Below are positions 6,377 to 14,095 of a stretch of 23,513 bases of DNA, piece after piece. A model generated the notes under the pieces. That model was not told the DNA's origin and searched no databases. It was given only the letters and a program-made list of their open reading frames with translations. Within the stretch, counting starts at the first letter, position 1. Every line of letters starts with the position of its first letter. The translations under genes and the position numbers were made by a program. Source of the stretch: an uncultured Gammaproteobacteria bacterium (GTDB lineage Bacteria > Pseudomonadota > Gammaproteobacteria > Chromatiales > Chromatiaceae); the NCBI GenBank assembly GCA_937926265.1, contig CALAZS010000202.1:1-23513 (forward strand), given 5' to 3'.

Positions 6377-8245
6377 ATGGCCTTACTTCAGATAGCAGAA
6401 CCGGGTGAATCAGCTGCGCCACATGAGCACAGGCTCGCTGCAGGTATAGACCTGGGCACAACCAATTCCCTGATTGCCAGTATCCGCAGTGGTCAGCCAG
6501 ATACTCTGGCGGATGAAAATGGTGAACACCTTTTACCTTCAGTAGTTCGTTATACAGGTGATAATGTCGTTGTCGGTAATCAAGCCAGGCAGTTTGCCAG
6601 TGAAGATCCCCTTAACACCATTATCTCAGTAAAACGCCTGATTGGCCGTGAAGTCAGTGAATTGAAAACGCTTGGTGACAGTCTTCCATACCAGTTTGCT
6701 GAACAGCCAGGTGTTCCACGAATTAAAACGGTCAACGGTGATAAAACAGCCGTTGAGGTATCGGCTGAAATACTCAAGGTCCTGTCTCAAAGGGCTCAGG
6801 ATACCCTGGGTGGAGAGCTCGAGGGTGTCGTGATTACCGTGCCGGCCTATTTTGATGATGCACAACGTCAGGCAACCAAGGACGCTGCAAAAATCGCCGG
6901 CTTAAATGTTTTCAGGCTGTTAAATGAACCAACCGCTGCAGCCGTTTCATACGGCCTTGACCAGCAGGCGGATGGTGTTCATGCTGTTTACGACCTGGGT
7001 GGCGGCACTTTCGATATTTCCATTCTGCGACTCAGTAAAGGTGTATTCGAAGTCATGTCTACCGGTGGTGACTCTGCCCTCGGTGGCGACGATTTTGATA
7101 TGGCAATAGCAAGCTGGTTAATGGAGCAGGCCGGACTTGCTTCGGATAGCGGGCATTCGGTTATTCGTTACCTTCTGGAGCAGGCACGTGATTTCAAGCA
7201 GCAGCTTACTGATCACGAATCTGTCGATATCAATTTAAATCTGGGTGATGGCTTAAACTGGCAGGGTAGTCTTTCGCGCGACAAGTTTAACGAGTTAATT
7301 GACCCGTTGATCAAGAAAACCTTATTGGCCTGTAAGCGTGCTTTAAGAGATGCAGGAGTTGATAAATCAGAAGTAAAAGATGTTGTCATGGTTGGTGGTT
7401 CCACCCGTGTCCCCCGGGTGCGTGAAAAAGTCGGTGAGTTATTTGCGACTGACCCGCTGATAAACATCGACCCGGACAAAGTTGTCGCGATAGGTGCGGC
7501 GATTCAGGCGAATGTTCTGGCAGGAAATAAATCTGACCAGGATATGTTGTTGCTTGATGTAAATCCGTTATCGCTTGGACTTGAAACCATGGGTGGCCTG
7601 GTAGAAAAAATCATTCCAAGAAATACCACGATCCCGGTAGCCAGGGCCCAGGAATTTACCACGTTTAAAGATGGCCAGACTGCCATGGCCGTGCATGTTT
7701 TGCAGGGTGAGCGTGAACTGGTTGATGATTGCCGATCACTTGCCAGATTTGAGTTACAGGGTATTCCGCCAATGGTGGCCGGAGCGGCGCGTATCCGTGT
7801 GACTTTCTCAATTGATGCTGATGGCCTGTTAAATGTTTCTGCGGAAGAAACGACATCCGGTGTTAAGGCGCAGATTAATGTCAGGCCTTCTCATGGTCTC
7901 AGCGATGAAGAAGTTACTGACATGCTTAAATCATCGATCGAGCATGCCCAGGAAGATGTTCAGCTGCGCCAGTTACGCGAAGAACAGGTTGAAGCAAAGC
8001 GTGTTATAGAAGCATTGCAGGCTGCAATGAAAGACGATGCTGATCAGTTATTGAATGAACAGGAAACCCAATTGATACTGGCTACCTTAAACGACTTAAT
8101 CAATGTAGCCGAAAGTGACGATATCAAAAAGATCAGTGGGGCGATAAAAGCATTGGAAAAAACCAGCGAGTTTTACGTTGAGCGACGTATGAACAGCAGT
8201 ATTCAAAAGGCCATGGCCGGACACAATGTCGACGACTTCAAGTAG
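6377..8245 (+). CDS. hscA: HscA, Hsp70-type chaperone for Fe-S assembly
   Basis: This specialised Hsp70 uses ATP to release or transfer the cluster from IscU, recognising its LPPVK motif. At 622 residues it is close to E. coli HscA (616). The nucleotide-binding domain covers about residues 20-380, with the phosphate loop 'GIDLGTTNS' at 23-31, 'DLGGGTFD' from residue 206, and 'VMVGGSTRVPRVRE' near 338. The substrate-binding beta domain follows (about 390-510), then a helical lid rich in charged residues (about 510-622). The N-terminal extension MALLQIAEPGES is typical of HscA and not of DnaK, which also fits its position between hscB and fdx. No DnaJ or GrpE gene is nearby. Confidence 0.97.
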   Translation: MALLQIAEPGESAAPHEHRLAAGIDLGTTNSLIASIRSGQPDTLADENGEHLLPSVVRYTGDNVVVGNQARQFASEDPLNTIISVKRLIGREVSELKTLGDSLPYQFAEQPGVPRIKTVNGDKTAVEVSAEILKVLSQRAQDTLGGELEGVVITVPAYFDDAQRQATKDAAKIAGLNVFRLLNEPTAAAVSYGLDQQADGVHAVYDLGGGTFDISILRLSKGVFEVMSTGGDSALGGDDFDMAIASWLMEQAGLASDSGHSVIRYLLEQARDFKQQLTDHESVDINLNLGDGLNWQGSLSRDKFNELIDPLIKKTLLACKRALRDAGVDKSEVKDVVMVGGSTRVPRVREKVGELFATDPLINIDPDKVVAIGAAIQANVLAGNKSDQDMLLLDVNPLSLGLETMGGLVEKIIPRNTTIPVARAQEFTTFKDGQTAMAVHVLQGERELVDDCRSLARFELQGIPPMVAGAARIRVTFSIDADGLLNVSAEETTSGVKAQINVRPSHGLSDEEVTDMLKSSIEHAQEDVQLRQLREEQVEAKRVIEALQAAMKDDADQLLNEQETQLILATLNDLINVAESDDIKKISGAIKALEKTSEFYVERRMNSSIQKAMAGHNVDDFK

Positions 8246-8254
8246 GATTTGATC

Positions 8255-8593
8255 ATGCCAAAAATAATTTTTTTACCACATGAAGAAATATGTCCGGATG
8301 GCGCTGTCATTGACGCTCCAGCCGGCATGACAATCTGTGATGCAGCCCTGGAAAATCATATTGATATCGAACATGCCTGTGAAAAATCATGCGCATGTAC
8401 CACCTGTCATGTCATTATCAGGGAAGGTTTTGACTCCATGGAAGAGTCTTCAGAGCTTGAGGATGACCTGCTTGATAAAGCCTGGGGACTTGAACCTGAA
8501 TCACGTCTTAGCTGTCAGGCGACAGTGGGTGAAGAAGATCTCGTCGTGGAAATACCTAAATATAATATCAATATGGTTAGTGAGCATCACTGA
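8255..8593 (+). CDS. fdx: Fdx, isc-type [2Fe-2S] ferredoxin
   Basis: This adrenodoxin-like ferredoxin supplies electrons for cluster assembly on IscU. From ATG 8255, preceded by AGGAT, it has 112 residues, and an in-frame TTG at 8249 is not needed. The four cluster ligands are Cys42, Cys48, Cys51 and Cys87, with an extra Cys46, the same arrangement as E. coli Fdx. It is very acidic, as expected for a protein docking on IscS. It begins nine bases after hscA and ends nine bases before iscX, so the three genes are clearly one transcription unit. Confidence 0.97.
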   Translation: MPKIIFLPHEEICPDGAVIDAPAGMTICDAALENHIDIEHACEKSCACTTCHVIIREGFDSMEESSELEDDLLDKAWGLEPESRLSCQATVGEEDLVVEIPKYNINMVSEHH

Positions 8594-8602
8594 GGAATTT
8601 TT

Positions 8603-8803
8603 ATGAGCCTAAAATGGGTAGACGTTCTGGATATTGCGATTGAACTGGATGAAACTCACCCGGATGTTGATCCAATGACGGTGAATTTTGTTGATCTGCG
8701 CAACTGGGTAATGGCGCTTGATGATTTCGATGATGATCCAAACCACTCAGGTGAAAAAGTTCTGGAAGCTATTCAACAGGCCTGGATTGACGAGAAAGAC
8801 TGA
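8603..8803 (+). CDS. iscX: IscX, small acidic Fe-S assembly protein
   Basis: A 66-residue acidic protein with the family signature 'WVDVLDIAIELDETHPDVDP' and 'VNFVDLRNWVMALDDFDDDP'. In E. coli IscX binds iron and the IscS surface and modulates desulfurase activity. It is the last gene of the isc cluster, with GAGGAA upstream of the ATG. Its stop codon lies inside a hairpin that may end the transcript. Confidence 0.95.
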   Translation: MSLKWVDVLDIAIELDETHPDVDPMTVNFVDLRNWVMALDDFDDDPNHSGEKVLEAIQQAWIDEKD

Positions 8804-8818
8804 TCCTGCCAGTCTTTT
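8795..8818 (+). terminator. Possible terminator overlapping the iscX stop codon
   Basis: AAAGACTG at 8795-8802 pairs perfectly with CAGTCTTT at 8810-8817 across a seven-base loop, followed by only a short T-run (T8818, then A). The TGA stop of iscX is at 8801-8803. The stem has moderate strength and the T-tract is weak, so termination may be partial. Confidence 0.5.
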
Positions 8819-8850
8819 ATCGAGAATATATTATCTAAATTATTGTTGTC

Positions 8851-8922
8851 TAATCGGCTGTTTTCTAATCCACTGTTTTCTAATTTACTCTAATCTACTC
8901 TAGTCTAATACTTTGTTATTTC
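8851..8922. repeat. Degenerate short tandem repeats downstream of iscX
   Basis: Two 15-base units, TAATCGGCTGTTTTC (8851-8865) and TAATCCACTGTTTTC (8866-8880), are followed by 10-base units TAATTTACTC and TAATCTACTC (8881-8900), then TAGTC and a further TAATAC...TTATTTC unit. All begin with TAAT or TAG. They lie in the 267-base AT-rich gap between iscX and the histidine kinase gene, which has no other gene that I can support. Confidence 0.6.
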
Positions 8923-8931
8923 TGGTTTTTC

Positions 8932-8945
8932 TGTCAAAAATGACA
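8932..8945. repeat. TGTCA-N4-TGACA inverted repeat upstream of the histidine kinase
   Basis: TGTCA at 8932-8936 and TGACA at 8941-8945 are separated by AAAA. The site lies in AT-rich DNA about 125 bases before the kinase start, with TATATT just downstream (8948-8953). It could be an operator or chance in AT-rich sequence, and no confident promoter can be drawn here. Confidence 0.3.
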
Positions 8946-9070
8946 ATTATATTATTAAATTTATCCCTCTATTAAAGTTACATAAATTCCGGCCGATTTA
9001 AAAATAGCTGTTTTCACAGAAAGAATCATTTTTCACAAAGAAATCACTATTCACTCATTAAGGCCACACT

Positions 9071-10405
9071 TTGACAGAACAAACTGAAACTGAAGTTTCC
9101 GAGCTCGAGAAGCTGCGAACCCAGGTTATTGAACTGCAGATCGCGGGCCAGCAGTTTGTCAGTGCACAGGCGCAAATGCAGTCTTTGTTACACAATGCAT
9201 CTGATGGCATTGTGCTGTTTGAAGAGGATGGCACGGTTCGTTCATTTAACCGCGCTGCTGAAAATATTTTTGGTGTCAGTGAAATCGAAGTGCAGTACCA
9301 GCATATCAATCATCTTTTCGAACTGCCGGAATCCTGTAAGGCTGAAGACATGCCGGCTTTCTTAAACAAGTTTGTTTCCGAAACTTCAGACCAAAATGCC
9401 AGTCCTCTGATTGGCATTCATTCCAGCGGTAAAAAAATTCTGTTGGAAGTGTCGGTCGCCAAAATTGAAAAACAGGATCTGTTCTTATTTGATGATGATA
9501 CCGATGATCAAGACGCTGATGGGAGTGGTGGTGAGGAAACCAGTTTTGAAGCCTTCATGGCCATCTTTCATGATATTACTCAACGAAAGCATATTGAAAA
9601 TGAATTGCGCAAACACCAGGAAGAGCTCGAGGTTCTGGTTGAAGAGCAGACCAGTGAAATAGTTAAAGCCAAAAATCAGGCAGAACGCGCCAATCAGTCG
9701 AAAACGGATTTTTTAGCCAACATGTCGCATGAATTGCGAACACCAATGCATGCGATTTTAAGTTTTGCAGACTTTGGCGTAAAAAAAATCGACAGCGCTG
9801 ACAGGGAAAAACTTTTATCTTATTTTGATCGAATTCACCAAAGCGGTGGCAGACTGCTTATGATGATTAACGACTTGCTTGATTTATCCAAAGCGGAAGC
9901 AGGTAAGCTTGATTATAATTTCAAACGTACTGATTTTGAAAAACTGGTTAATGATATCCTGCACGAAAATGAAGCATTGTTTCAGTCAAAAAATCTGCAA
10001 CTGGTTTTTAATTTAGAAGACAGTGACTTTGCTCAAGTTGATATGGATGCAGAACGCATAGGGCAGGTAATACGTAACCTGCTATCAAATGCTTCGAAGT
10101 TTACACCGGAAGGCAAGAAAATCACCGTATCACTTGAAAAGGTAATTTTTAAAAAAGCTCCGGCAGTCAAATGTTCAGTTTCCGATGAAGGTATCGGTAT
10201 ACCGATAGAGGAAATGCATGCGGTGTTTGAAAAGTTCGTTCAAACCAGTAATAACAAAAAAGTCAAAGGCGGTACTGGCCTTGGTTTAGCCATAAGCAGA
10301 GAAATTGTCAATGCCCATCAAGGTGAAATTTTCGCAATGAATAACATTGATGGCGGAGCAAATTTCAGTTTCTTTATACCTATTCAACGTATGGAAAACC
10401 CTTAA
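9071..10405 (+). CDS. Cytoplasmic PAS-domain sensor histidine kinase, orphan
   Basis: This 444-residue protein has no membrane segment, so it senses something in the cytosol or binds a membrane partner. A short N-terminal coiled coil (about 8-38) leads into a PAS domain (about 38-172) that ends in the usual 'FHDITQRK'. Another coiled coil (about 173-212) leads to the HisKA domain with phospho-acceptor His220 in 'NMSHELRTP'. The ATPase domain has N-box Asn336 and Asn340 (RNLLSNASKF), G1 DEGIGI at 372-377 and G2 GTGLGL at 401-406, so the kinase appears catalytically complete. Within the PAS domain, residues 141-157 form an unusual acidic insert (DDDTDDQDADGSGGEE). There is no receiver domain and no response regulator in the window. 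The TTG start has AAGG eight bases upstream, and no ATG start is available nearby. The ligand and partner are unknown. Confidence 0.92.
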   Translation: MTEQTETEVSELEKLRTQVIELQIAGQQFVSAQAQMQSLLHNASDGIVLFEEDGTVRSFNRAAENIFGVSEIEVQYQHINHLFELPESCKAEDMPAFLNKFVSETSDQNASPLIGIHSSGKKILLEVSVAKIEKQDLFLFDDDTDDQDADGSGGEETSFEAFMAIFHDITQRKHIENELRKHQEELEVLVEEQTSEIVKAKNQAERANQSKTDFLANMSHELRTPMHAILSFADFGVKKIDSADREKLLSYFDRIHQSGGRLLMMINDLLDLSKAEAGKLDYNFKRTDFEKLVNDILHENEALFQSKNLQLVFNLEDSDFAQVDMDAERIGQVIRNLLSNASKFTPEGKKITVSLEKVIFKKAPAVKCSVSDEGIGIPIEEMHAVFEKFVQTSNNKKVKGGTGLGLAISREIVNAHQGEIFAMNNIDGGANFSFFIPIQRMENP

Positions 10406-10474
10406 CATTGATGTTTATTTGCTGTTTTATTTGTAATACTGCTCACAATCTATGCATTTATAACTAATGCCTGC

Positions 10475-10504
10475 TTGACAGCATAATAAGGCTATTGATA
10501 TAAA
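10475..10504 (+). promoter_or_regulatory. Putative sigma70 promoter for hupB
   Basis: TTGACA at 10475-10480 is a perfect -35. TATAAA at 10499-10504 follows with an 18-base spacer (ATATAA at 10498 gives 17). The leader to the ATG would be about 95 bases. Because hupB and the two tRNAs are so close, this promoter probably drives all three. Confidence 0.65.
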
Positions 10505-10604
10505 TTGCGCCGTTTTACAGTCTTTACTTCCAAAGCTTCTTCTTTAAACAAGTCTGGCTTTAAAGATTCACAACTCACTAATTACCACAAAGGGGAGACC
10601 GTTA

Positions 10605-10877
10605 ATGAATAAAACGGAATTAATTGATGCCATGGCAGATTCTGCCGATATTTCCAAAGCTGCTGCTGGCCGCGCCTTCGACGCTGCTGTTTCTGCAATC
10701 ACCGATGCCTTGAAAAAAGGTGACCAGGTTTCTTTAATCGGCTTTGGTACTTTCGTGGTTCGCGAGCGTGCAGCTCGTACTGGCCGCAATCCTCAGACCG
10801 GCGAAACCATCCAGATTAAAGCATCAAAATCTCCTTCATTCAAAGCTGGCAAAGCTTTAAAAGATGCTGTAAACTAG
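10605..10877 (+). CDS. hupB: HU-family DNA-binding protein (HU-beta type)
   Basis: This is a 90-residue nucleoid protein that bends and compacts DNA as a dimer. The N-terminus 'MNKTELIDAMADSADISKAAAGRAF' (given here in parts MNKTELIDAMADSAD and ISKAAAGRAF) and 'SLIGFGTFVVRERAARTGRNPQTGE' (SLIGFGTFVVRE, RAARTGRNPQTGE) are HU signatures, including the RNPQTG tip of the DNA-clasping arm. Its position just before ppiD matches hupB in other gammaproteobacteria, where lon usually lies upstream, but here lon is absent. GGGGAG upstream of the ATG is a strong ribosome site. Only nine bases separate the stop from tRNA-Val, so the mRNA 3' end is probably made by tRNA processing. Confidence 0.95.
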   Translation: MNKTELIDAMADSADISKAAAGRAFDAAVSAITDALKKGDQVSLIGFGTFVVRERAARTGRNPQTGETIQIKASKSPSFKAGKALKDAVN

Positions 10878-10886
10878 CGCGCCTTC

Positions 10887-10962
10887 GGGTGCTTAGCTCA
10901 GCTGGGAGAGCATCGCCCTTACAAGGCGAGGGTCGGGGGTTCGATCCCCTCAGCACCCACCA
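10887..10962 (+). tRNA. tRNA-Val, anticodon UAC
   Basis: The 76-base cloverleaf has acceptor arms GGGTGCT (10887-10893) and AGCACCC (10952-10958). The anticodon stem is TCGCC with GGCGA, the anticodon loop is CTTACAA with TAC at 10920-10922, and the T arm contains GGTTCGATCCCC. CCA is encoded at 10960-10962. It closely resembles E. coli tRNA-Val(UAC). It starts nine bases after the hupB stop. Confidence 0.97.
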
Positions 10963-10971
10963 AGTAAACAT

Positions 10972-11048
10972 GGAGTGGTAGTTCAGTTGGTTAGAATACC
11001 GGCCTGTCACGCCGGGGGTCGCGGGTTCGAGTCCCGTCCACTCCGCCA
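10972..11048 (+). tRNA. tRNA-Asp, anticodon GUC
   Basis: The 77-base cloverleaf has acceptor arms GGAGTGG (10972-10978) and CCACTCC (11038-11044). The anticodon stem is CCGGC with GCCGG, and the loop is CTGTCAC with GTC at 11006-11008. The T arm is GCGGGTTCGAGTCCCGT, and discriminator G and encoded CCA lie at 11045-11048. It follows tRNA-Val by nine bases and precedes a strong terminator. Confidence 0.97.
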
Positions 11049-11060
11049 ATCCTAAATAGA

Positions 11061-11090
11061 GGGGGTATCATCGATACCCCCTTTGTTTTT
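11061..11090 (+). terminator. Intrinsic terminator after the hupB-tRNA unit
   Basis: GGGGGTATC at 11061-11069 pairs with GATACCCCC at 11073-11081 around an ATC loop, followed by TTTGTTTTT. It is a strong rho-independent terminator separating the tRNAs from ppiD. Confidence 0.9.
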
Positions 11091-11126
11091 CACAACGATC
11101 TTTAGAGATGTAGAGTATTTGCCGCT

Positions 11127-13022
11127 ATGTTGATGACGATTCGGGATAAAGCGCAGGGCTGGATAGCCTGGGCTATCGTTATACTGATTTCCATTCCTTT
11201 TGCATTATGGGGTATCCAGGAATACCTCGGTGTCGGTTCTGAACCGCTCATTGCCAAAGTCAATGATCGTGAGATCACAGAGCGTGAAGTCGAGACTGCT
11301 GCGTTTAAACTGAGAAGTAACCTGCGCGATCAACTGGGTGCGCAATACAATGCTGACCTGTTTCCGGAAGCCATGCTGCGTAAACAGGTGCTGGAAGGCA
11401 TGATCGAAGATACGCTTATCAAGCAGGCATCTGATCGCCTGGGTCTACGTGCCGGCGATGCCATGGTTCGTGAAACAATCCTGACCGTTCCGGCTTTTCA
11501 GGTTAACGGACAATTCGATACCGAAGTGTATAAACGCGCAGTTCAGTTACAGGGCCTGACTGAAAAGGGTTTCGAAGAAAGAATACGTAATTCGCTGGTC
11601 ACCACGCAGCTTAGATTGGCTATCGAGGGATCTTCTGGAATTCCCAAAGGATTTGTTGAAGATGCTGACCAGTTATCCCGTCAAGAAAGAAAGTTTTCCT
11701 TTGTACTTATCAATAGCGACCATGTAAGTCAGCCTGCCGAGCCAACTGATGCTGAAGTAGAGGCTTATTATTCAGCCAACCAGACTCAGCTTATGTCTGA
11801 GGAAATGGTTAAACTGGAATACCTGTTACTTAACCCTGATGCTATTTCTTCTACCCTGGATGCCACTGAAGCTAATCTTCGGGCATTTTACGAGCAGCAT
11901 AAATCGGAATTTGTTATCCCGGATAAAAAGCGTATCAGCCACATTCTGTTTGAACTTGATAGCGAGGCAGATGACGCTACGGTTAAAGCGATTACTGAAA
12001 AAGCCGAGGCAGTTTATGCCCGCGCAGAGCAGGGCGAAGACTTTGCCGGTCTTGCCAGTGAAGCCTCTCAGGATATTGTTTCAGCTGAAACCGGTGGTGA
12101 CCTGGGTTACCTGGAAGCAGGACTGTTTGATAAAGATTTTGAAAATGCTGCCAATGCTTTATCGCTGAATGAAATTTCAAAACCGGTCAGAACCCGTTTT
12201 GGGCTGCATATCATCAAAGTAACCGCCATTGAAAAAGGCAATGACGCAGACTTTGAGTCAGTCAGAGACCAGGTCAAGGAAAAATTCCTGGTAACTGAAT
12301 CCGAGCAGGTTTTCTATGATTTTGCAGAAAGACTGGGTAACCTTTCTTACGAATCACCCGATTCGCTCGAACCTGCCGCACAGGAACTTGGTCTGGAAAT
12401 TCAGAAAACAGACTGGATTCCGCGTTCCGGTGGTGAGGGTATTCTGGCTTCACCAAAAGTTACCGGCGCTGCGTTTTCAGAAGAGGCATTAACCCAGGGC
12501 TACAACAGTGAGCCCATTGAATTATCGCCTTCTGAAATTATTGTGTTGCGCGTGGTTGAACACAAGGTTGCCGCGGTAAAACCCCTGGGCGAAGTCAGGG
12601 CGCAAATCGTTGAACAGCTTAAACAGGATGCTGCTTCAGGTGCAGTTGAAGCCAGGACTGAAGAGTTGTTGGCCGAGTTAAAATCCGGAAGCAGCCTGCA
12701 GGCCATTTCAGATGCAAACAATTTAACTCTTGAAAATGTCGATTACACTTCCCGCAAGAATCCTCAGCTTCCATCAGGATTACTAGACAAGGTCTTTGCG
12801 ATGCCCAAGCCGGCAGAAGGACAAACCGGGTTTGCCAAGTCGCTTATGTCTGTCGATGAGATTGCTCTTATTGCCCTGGAAGGTGTGGAGCAGGGTGAGC
12901 CGGTTGAGGATAATGCCATGTTGATGAACATGTTGTCACAGCAGCAGGGTACTGAGGAATTTCAGCGCTACATCAACAGCTTGCGTGACCAGGCAAAGAT
13001 TGAATATCTGAAAAAGCTTTAA
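11127..13022 (+). CDS. ppiD: PpiD-like periplasmic folding chaperone / SurA-type prolyl isomerase
   Basis: This 631-residue, inner-membrane-anchored chaperone helps newly exported proteins fold near the Sec translocon. A short cytosolic start (MLMTIRDKAQG) is followed by one membrane helix at about residues 12-31, and the rest is periplasmic. A SurA-like N-terminal domain covers about 38-190. One parvulin/rotamase domain lies at about 268-371 ('KRISHILFEL' through 'TRFGLHIIKVTAI'), and a C-terminal helical segment closes the fold. The length is close to E. coli PpiD (623). In E. coli the parvulin domain lacks isomerase activity, and this cannot be judged here. A second in-frame ATG at 11133 is possible. 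The leader from the upstream terminator is only about 36 bases, no strong ribosome site is visible, and no good promoter was found. Confidence 0.93.
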   Translation: MLMTIRDKAQGWIAWAIVILISIPFALWGIQEYLGVGSEPLIAKVNDREITEREVETAAFKLRSNLRDQLGAQYNADLFPEAMLRKQVLEGMIEDTLIKQASDRLGLRAGDAMVRETILTVPAFQVNGQFDTEVYKRAVQLQGLTEKGFEERIRNSLVTTQLRLAIEGSSGIPKGFVEDADQLSRQERKFSFVLINSDHVSQPAEPTDAEVEAYYSANQTQLMSEEMVKLEYLLLNPDAISSTLDATEANLRAFYEQHKSEFVIPDKKRISHILFELDSEADDATVKAITEKAEAVYARAEQGEDFAGLASEASQDIVSAETGGDLGYLEAGLFDKDFENAANALSLNEISKPVRTRFGLHIIKVTAIEKGNDADFESVRDQVKEKFLVTESEQVFYDFAERLGNLSYESPDSLEPAAQELGLEIQKTDWIPRSGGEGILASPKVTGAAFSEEALTQGYNSEPIELSPSEIIVLRVVEHKVAAVKPLGEVRAQIVEQLKQDAASGAVEARTEELLAELKSGSSLQAISDANNLTLENVDYTSRKNPQLPSGLLDKVFAMPKPAEGQTGFAKSLMSVDEIALIALEGVEQGEPVEDNAMLMNMLSQQQGTEEFQRYINSLRDQAKIEYLKKL

Positions 13023-13027
13023 GAAAA

Positions 13028-13053
13028 AAAAGCCCGCTTTATCGCGGGCTTTT
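13028..13053. terminator. Bidirectional terminator between ppiD and fabI
   Basis: The stem GCCCGC (13032-13037) with GCGGGC (13044-13049) is flanked by AAAA and TTTT that extend the pairing. On the plus strand it ends ppiD with four Ts. On the minus strand the A-run at 13024-13031 supplies eight Ts for fabI, which makes the better terminator. Confidence 0.85.
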
Positions 13054-13106
13054 GATTTCTGGATATATTAGATCACCATTCTAGATTCCAATACTACATT
13101 CCCATT

Positions 13107-13880
13107 CTACATACCGAGAATGTGATATCCCGAATCCACGTAGAGCACATCTCCGGTAATACCGGATGCCAAATCAGAACACAGGAATGCAGCTGCATTA
13201 CCCACTTCTTCGATTGTCACATTTCTTCTTAAAGGTGTTTTCTCTTCAGCCTCCGAGAGCATGGCTTTGAAATTATCAATGCCTGAAGCGGCCAGGGTAC
13301 GAATTGGCCCTGCTGAAACAGCATTAACACGAGTGCCTTCCGGTCCTAGGGCATCTGCCATGTAGCGTACGTTGGCCTCAAGGCTGGCTTTGGCAACGCC
13401 CATAACGTTGTAATTAGGCACAGTCCTGACTGCGCCAAGGTAGCTCATCGTCAGCAGTGAACCATTGCGGCCCTGCATCATCTCGCGTCCGCCTTTTGCC
13501 AGGGCCGCAAAACTGTATGAGCTGATATCATGAGCAATACTGAAACCTTCGCGGGTAACAGCGTCAATATAATTACCGACGAGTTGTTCCCTGGGGGCAA
13601 ATCCGACTGAATGGATAATGGAATCCAGGCCGTCCCAGCTGTTTTTCAGTTCCTGAAATACATTGTTGATATCATCATCGCTTCCCACATCCAGAGGTAA
13701 AACAATCTCAGAACCACATTCTGCTGCTACTTTTTCAACTCGGGATTTAAGTTTTTCTGTCTGGTAGGTAAAAGCCAGTTCAGCACCTTGTTCATTCATT
13801 GCCTTGGCAACGCCGTAAGCAATGGAGCGATTGCTGGCAACACCAACGATCAGTACTTTCTTGTTTTGCATGAAACCCAT
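13107..13880 (-). CDS. fabI: FabI, NADH-dependent enoyl-[acyl-carrier-protein] reductase
   Basis: FabI reduces the enoyl-ACP double bond in the last step of each fatty-acid elongation cycle. The 257-residue short-chain dehydrogenase matches E. coli FabI across its length. It has the nucleotide-binding 'GVASNRSIAYG' near residues 13-23, 'HSVGFAP' at 90-96, the catalytic Tyr157 and Lys164 in 'PNYNVMGVAK', and 'SAGPIRTLAASGI' near 199-211. The numbers are offset by one from E. coli Tyr156/Lys163. TGAGGA before the ATG is a good ribosome site. It is convergent with ppiD and divergent from the ABC importer genes. The ppiD-fabI adjacency is also recalled from Pseudomonas. Confidence 0.97.
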   Translation of the reverse strand: MGFMQNKKVLIVGVASNRSIAYGVAKAMNEQGAELAFTYQTEKLKSRVEKVAAECGSEIVLPLDVGSDDDINNVFQELKNSWDGLDSIIHSVGFAPREQLVGNYIDAVTREGFSIAHDISSYSFAALAKGGREMMQGRNGSLLTMSYLGAVRTVPNYNVMGVAKASLEANVRYMADALGPEGTRVNAVSAGPIRTLAASGIDNFKAMLSEAEEKTPLRRNVTIEEVGNAAAFLCSDLASGITGDVLYVDSGYHILGM

Positions 13881-13924
13881 AGTTTTTCCTCATTGTTTTC
13901 AGGGGTGTTGTAAAGGATTTTCGA

Positions 13925-13933
13925 ATATTATCA
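13925..13933 (-). promoter_or_regulatory. Putative extended -10 promoter for fabI
   Basis: On the minus strand TGA followed by TAATAT forms an extended -10. A weak -35-like TTAGCG lies 19 bases upstream. Transcription would start about 35-40 bases before the fabI ATG. In the rest of the 215-base gap toward the ABC genes, no confident plus-strand promoter was found. Confidence 0.4.
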
Positions 13934-14095
13934 GTTCATAGTCAAAATTCGCTAAGCATTAAATTTTCTGATTTCAGGGAATAGCGGTTTCACGTAAACT
14001 AGACTGATCATTTGTGTTGTTGTCATCTCGTCCCCTGGAAGAGATCATAAAACCTCAAACTTTATAAATCGATACGAGATAAAAGAGTTTTAGCT

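Noticed and set aside
8718..8903. Plus-strand frame of 61 codons overlapping iscX and running into the gap
   Set aside because: It overlaps iscX in another frame, and its C-terminal part is low-complexity translation of the TAAT repeats.
8851..8922. Possible CRISPR-like array
   Set aside because: The units are 10-15 bases, contiguous and without spacers, and there are no cas genes.
10840..11049. Minus-strand frame of 69 codons with 'MAEWTGLEPATPGVTGRYSNQ' type sequence (beginning MAEWTGLEPATPG)
   Set aside because: It is the antisense reading of the two tRNA genes, a well-known spurious protein that contaminates databases.
13076..13109. CCATTCTA direct repeat near the end of fabI
   Set aside because: Two eight-base copies in AT-rich intergenic DNA are not enough to support a feature.
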